Positions 5,835 to 6,368 of a stretch of 6,368 nt of DNA are shown in pieces (position 1 is the stretch's first letter; each line of letters begins with the position of its first letter). A model generated the notes under the pieces. That model saw only the letters and a list, made by a program, of their open reading frames with translations. It was not told where the DNA came from and searched no databases. This stretch comes from Candidatus Bathyarchaeota archaeon (GTDB lineage Archaea > Thermoproteota > Bathyarchaeia > TCS64): NCBI GenBank assembly GCA_013329615.1, contig DUKA01000108.1, positions 1 to 6,368 of the forward strand. The letters run 5' to 3'. A program made the translations under genes and the position numbers.

Positions 5835-5855
5835 TCTGGCGCCGTGGGACACCTC

Positions 5856-6368
5856 ATGGTAACCGAGCCTAGGAGAGCCCTCGTCAGGGACATAGGCGAC
5901 AGATACAAGAGCTGCCTGTCAACCCACCCCCTCCATTCCACCCTCGACCTAGCCCTAGCGCGGGAGCAACACACCGCCTACTGCAAGGCGCTGGCAGAGA
6001 TCGGGTTGGAGATCATCAGAGTACCCCGCGACGATGAGCACCCAGACTCCGTCTTCGTCGAGGACAACGCGGTCGTATTCGGCGAAAAGGCGCTGATCTG
6101 CAGGATGGCGAAGACGAGCCGCCGCGGTGAGGAGACCGGCGTCGAGGCCGTACTCAAACAGTATCTCAAGGTGAAGAGGGCGACGAGCCCCGCCACGGTC
6201 GAGGGCGGAGACGTCATCCACCTCCCAAACAGGCTCATCAGTGGGATAAGCCAGCGCACGAACCCGGAGGGCGTCGCCCAGATGCAGGAGTGGCTCGGCG
6301 CACCAGTCGCCACCGTCTTCGACCCCGGCATAATGCACCTGAAGAGCTACGTCACGTACCTCGGAAAG
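5856..6368 (+). CDS. DDAH-family guanidine hydrolase (dimethylargininase-like), N-terminal 171 residues
   Basis: Reading ATG at 5856 gives 171 codons without a stop to the window edge. It belongs to the guanidino-group-modifying superfamily (pentein fold). Members of the dimethylarginine dimethylaminohydrolase branch hydrolyse methylated arginine or related guanidines to citrulline plus an amine, by a Cys-His-Glu mechanism. Visible markers are PDSVFVEDN (63-71, D70 for substrate binding), SRRGEE (88-93), the EGGD element at 116-119 (E116), GISQRTN (residues about 129-135) and HLKSY with catalytic H161. These positions lie close to those of bacterial DDAH (His162). The nucleophilic Cys, near residue 250 in relatives, is beyond the window, so catalytic competence is not proven. 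The true substrate in archaea is uncertain: methylarginine, arginine and other guanidines are possible. It is probably cytosolic, as there is no signal peptide. A TATA box 26 nt upstream supports the start. It is divergent from the aminopeptidase. Confidence 0.93.
   Translation, partial: MVTEPRRALVRDIGDRYKSCLSTHPLHSTLDLALAREQHTAYCKALAEIGLEIIRVPRDDEHPDSVFVEDNAVVFGEKALICRMAKTSRRGEETGVEAVLKQYLKVKRATSPATVEGGDVIHLPNRLISGISQRTNPEGVAQMQEWLGAPVATVFDPGIMHLKSYVTYLGK

Larger units (their letters stand above)
5801..5841. repeat. Imperfect direct repeat of a TATA-containing unit in the divergent promoter region
   Basis: The plus strand has GTTTAAGGTTTGGCG at 5801-5815 and GTTTTAAGGTCTGGCG at 5826-5841, starting 25 nt apart and differing by one inserted T and one T-to-C change. 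The first copy holds the box assigned to the aminopeptidase and the second the box assigned to the DDAH-like gene. GCCGTGGG also occurs just before the first copy (5791-5798) and again overlapping the end of the second (5841-5848). A regulator or a local duplication could explain this; neither is shown. Confidence 0.7.

Noticed and set aside
5955..6338. Minus-strand frames opposite the DDAH-like gene
   Set aside because: The plus strand has ordered DDAH motifs over the same stretch, a promoter at the right distance and an open frame to the window end.
1..6368. A new defence or mobile system, CRISPR array, tRNA or rRNA
   Set aside because: I found no spaced repeats, transposase or integrase motifs, terminal inverted repeats or cloverleaf sequences; the genes are mostly metabolic single-promoter units.

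Overview
This window is most likely archaeal. Genes read from TATA-like boxes about 24-30 nt upstream of the start codon, with no room for a leader or Shine-Dalgarno site (leaderless transcription). TTG and GTG starts are common (TTG at 354, 1731 and 3663; GTG at 4634). Protein families fit archaea: a TET-type M42 aminopeptidase, a short DHH phosphoesterase and an archaeal-style DDAH-family enzyme. The sequence is GC-rich by eye. A Thermoproteota (TACK) relative is my guess; nothing here fixes the lineage.

Layout from the left. A creatininase-family amidohydrolase (minus strand, cut by the window start) is divergent from an unrecognised Arg-rich 142-residue protein (plus strand, 354-782). That gene runs into the 3' end of a DHH phosphoesterase with a 14-bp convergent overlap. 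From 5766 back to 769 everything is on the minus strand, in the transcription order: M42 aminopeptidase, a two-gene membrane/exported protein unit, a D-2-hydroxyacid dehydrogenase, a class-A beta-lactamase-like serine hydrolase, and the DHH protein. At the right edge a dimethylargininase (DDAH)-family gene runs off on the plus strand, divergent from the aminopeptidase. Both edge genes are incomplete.

The minus-strand genes are tightly packed (31-37 nt gaps), yet nearly every one has its own TATA-like box directly after the stop codon of the gene before. They therefore look like separately promoted genes rather than one operon. The exception is the membrane pair, joined by one base and with the only clear Shine-Dalgarno sequence, set 8 nt before the second start.

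The enzymes do not form an obvious single pathway: amide/guanidine hydrolysis at both ends, peptide trimming, 2-oxoacid reduction, nucleotide or oligonucleotide hydrolysis and a cytosolic beta-lactamase-fold hydrolase. The least described parts are the membrane/exported pair, the 142-residue protein and the promoter-at-stop-codon architecture. I saw no CRISPR array, mobile element, rRNA or tRNA.
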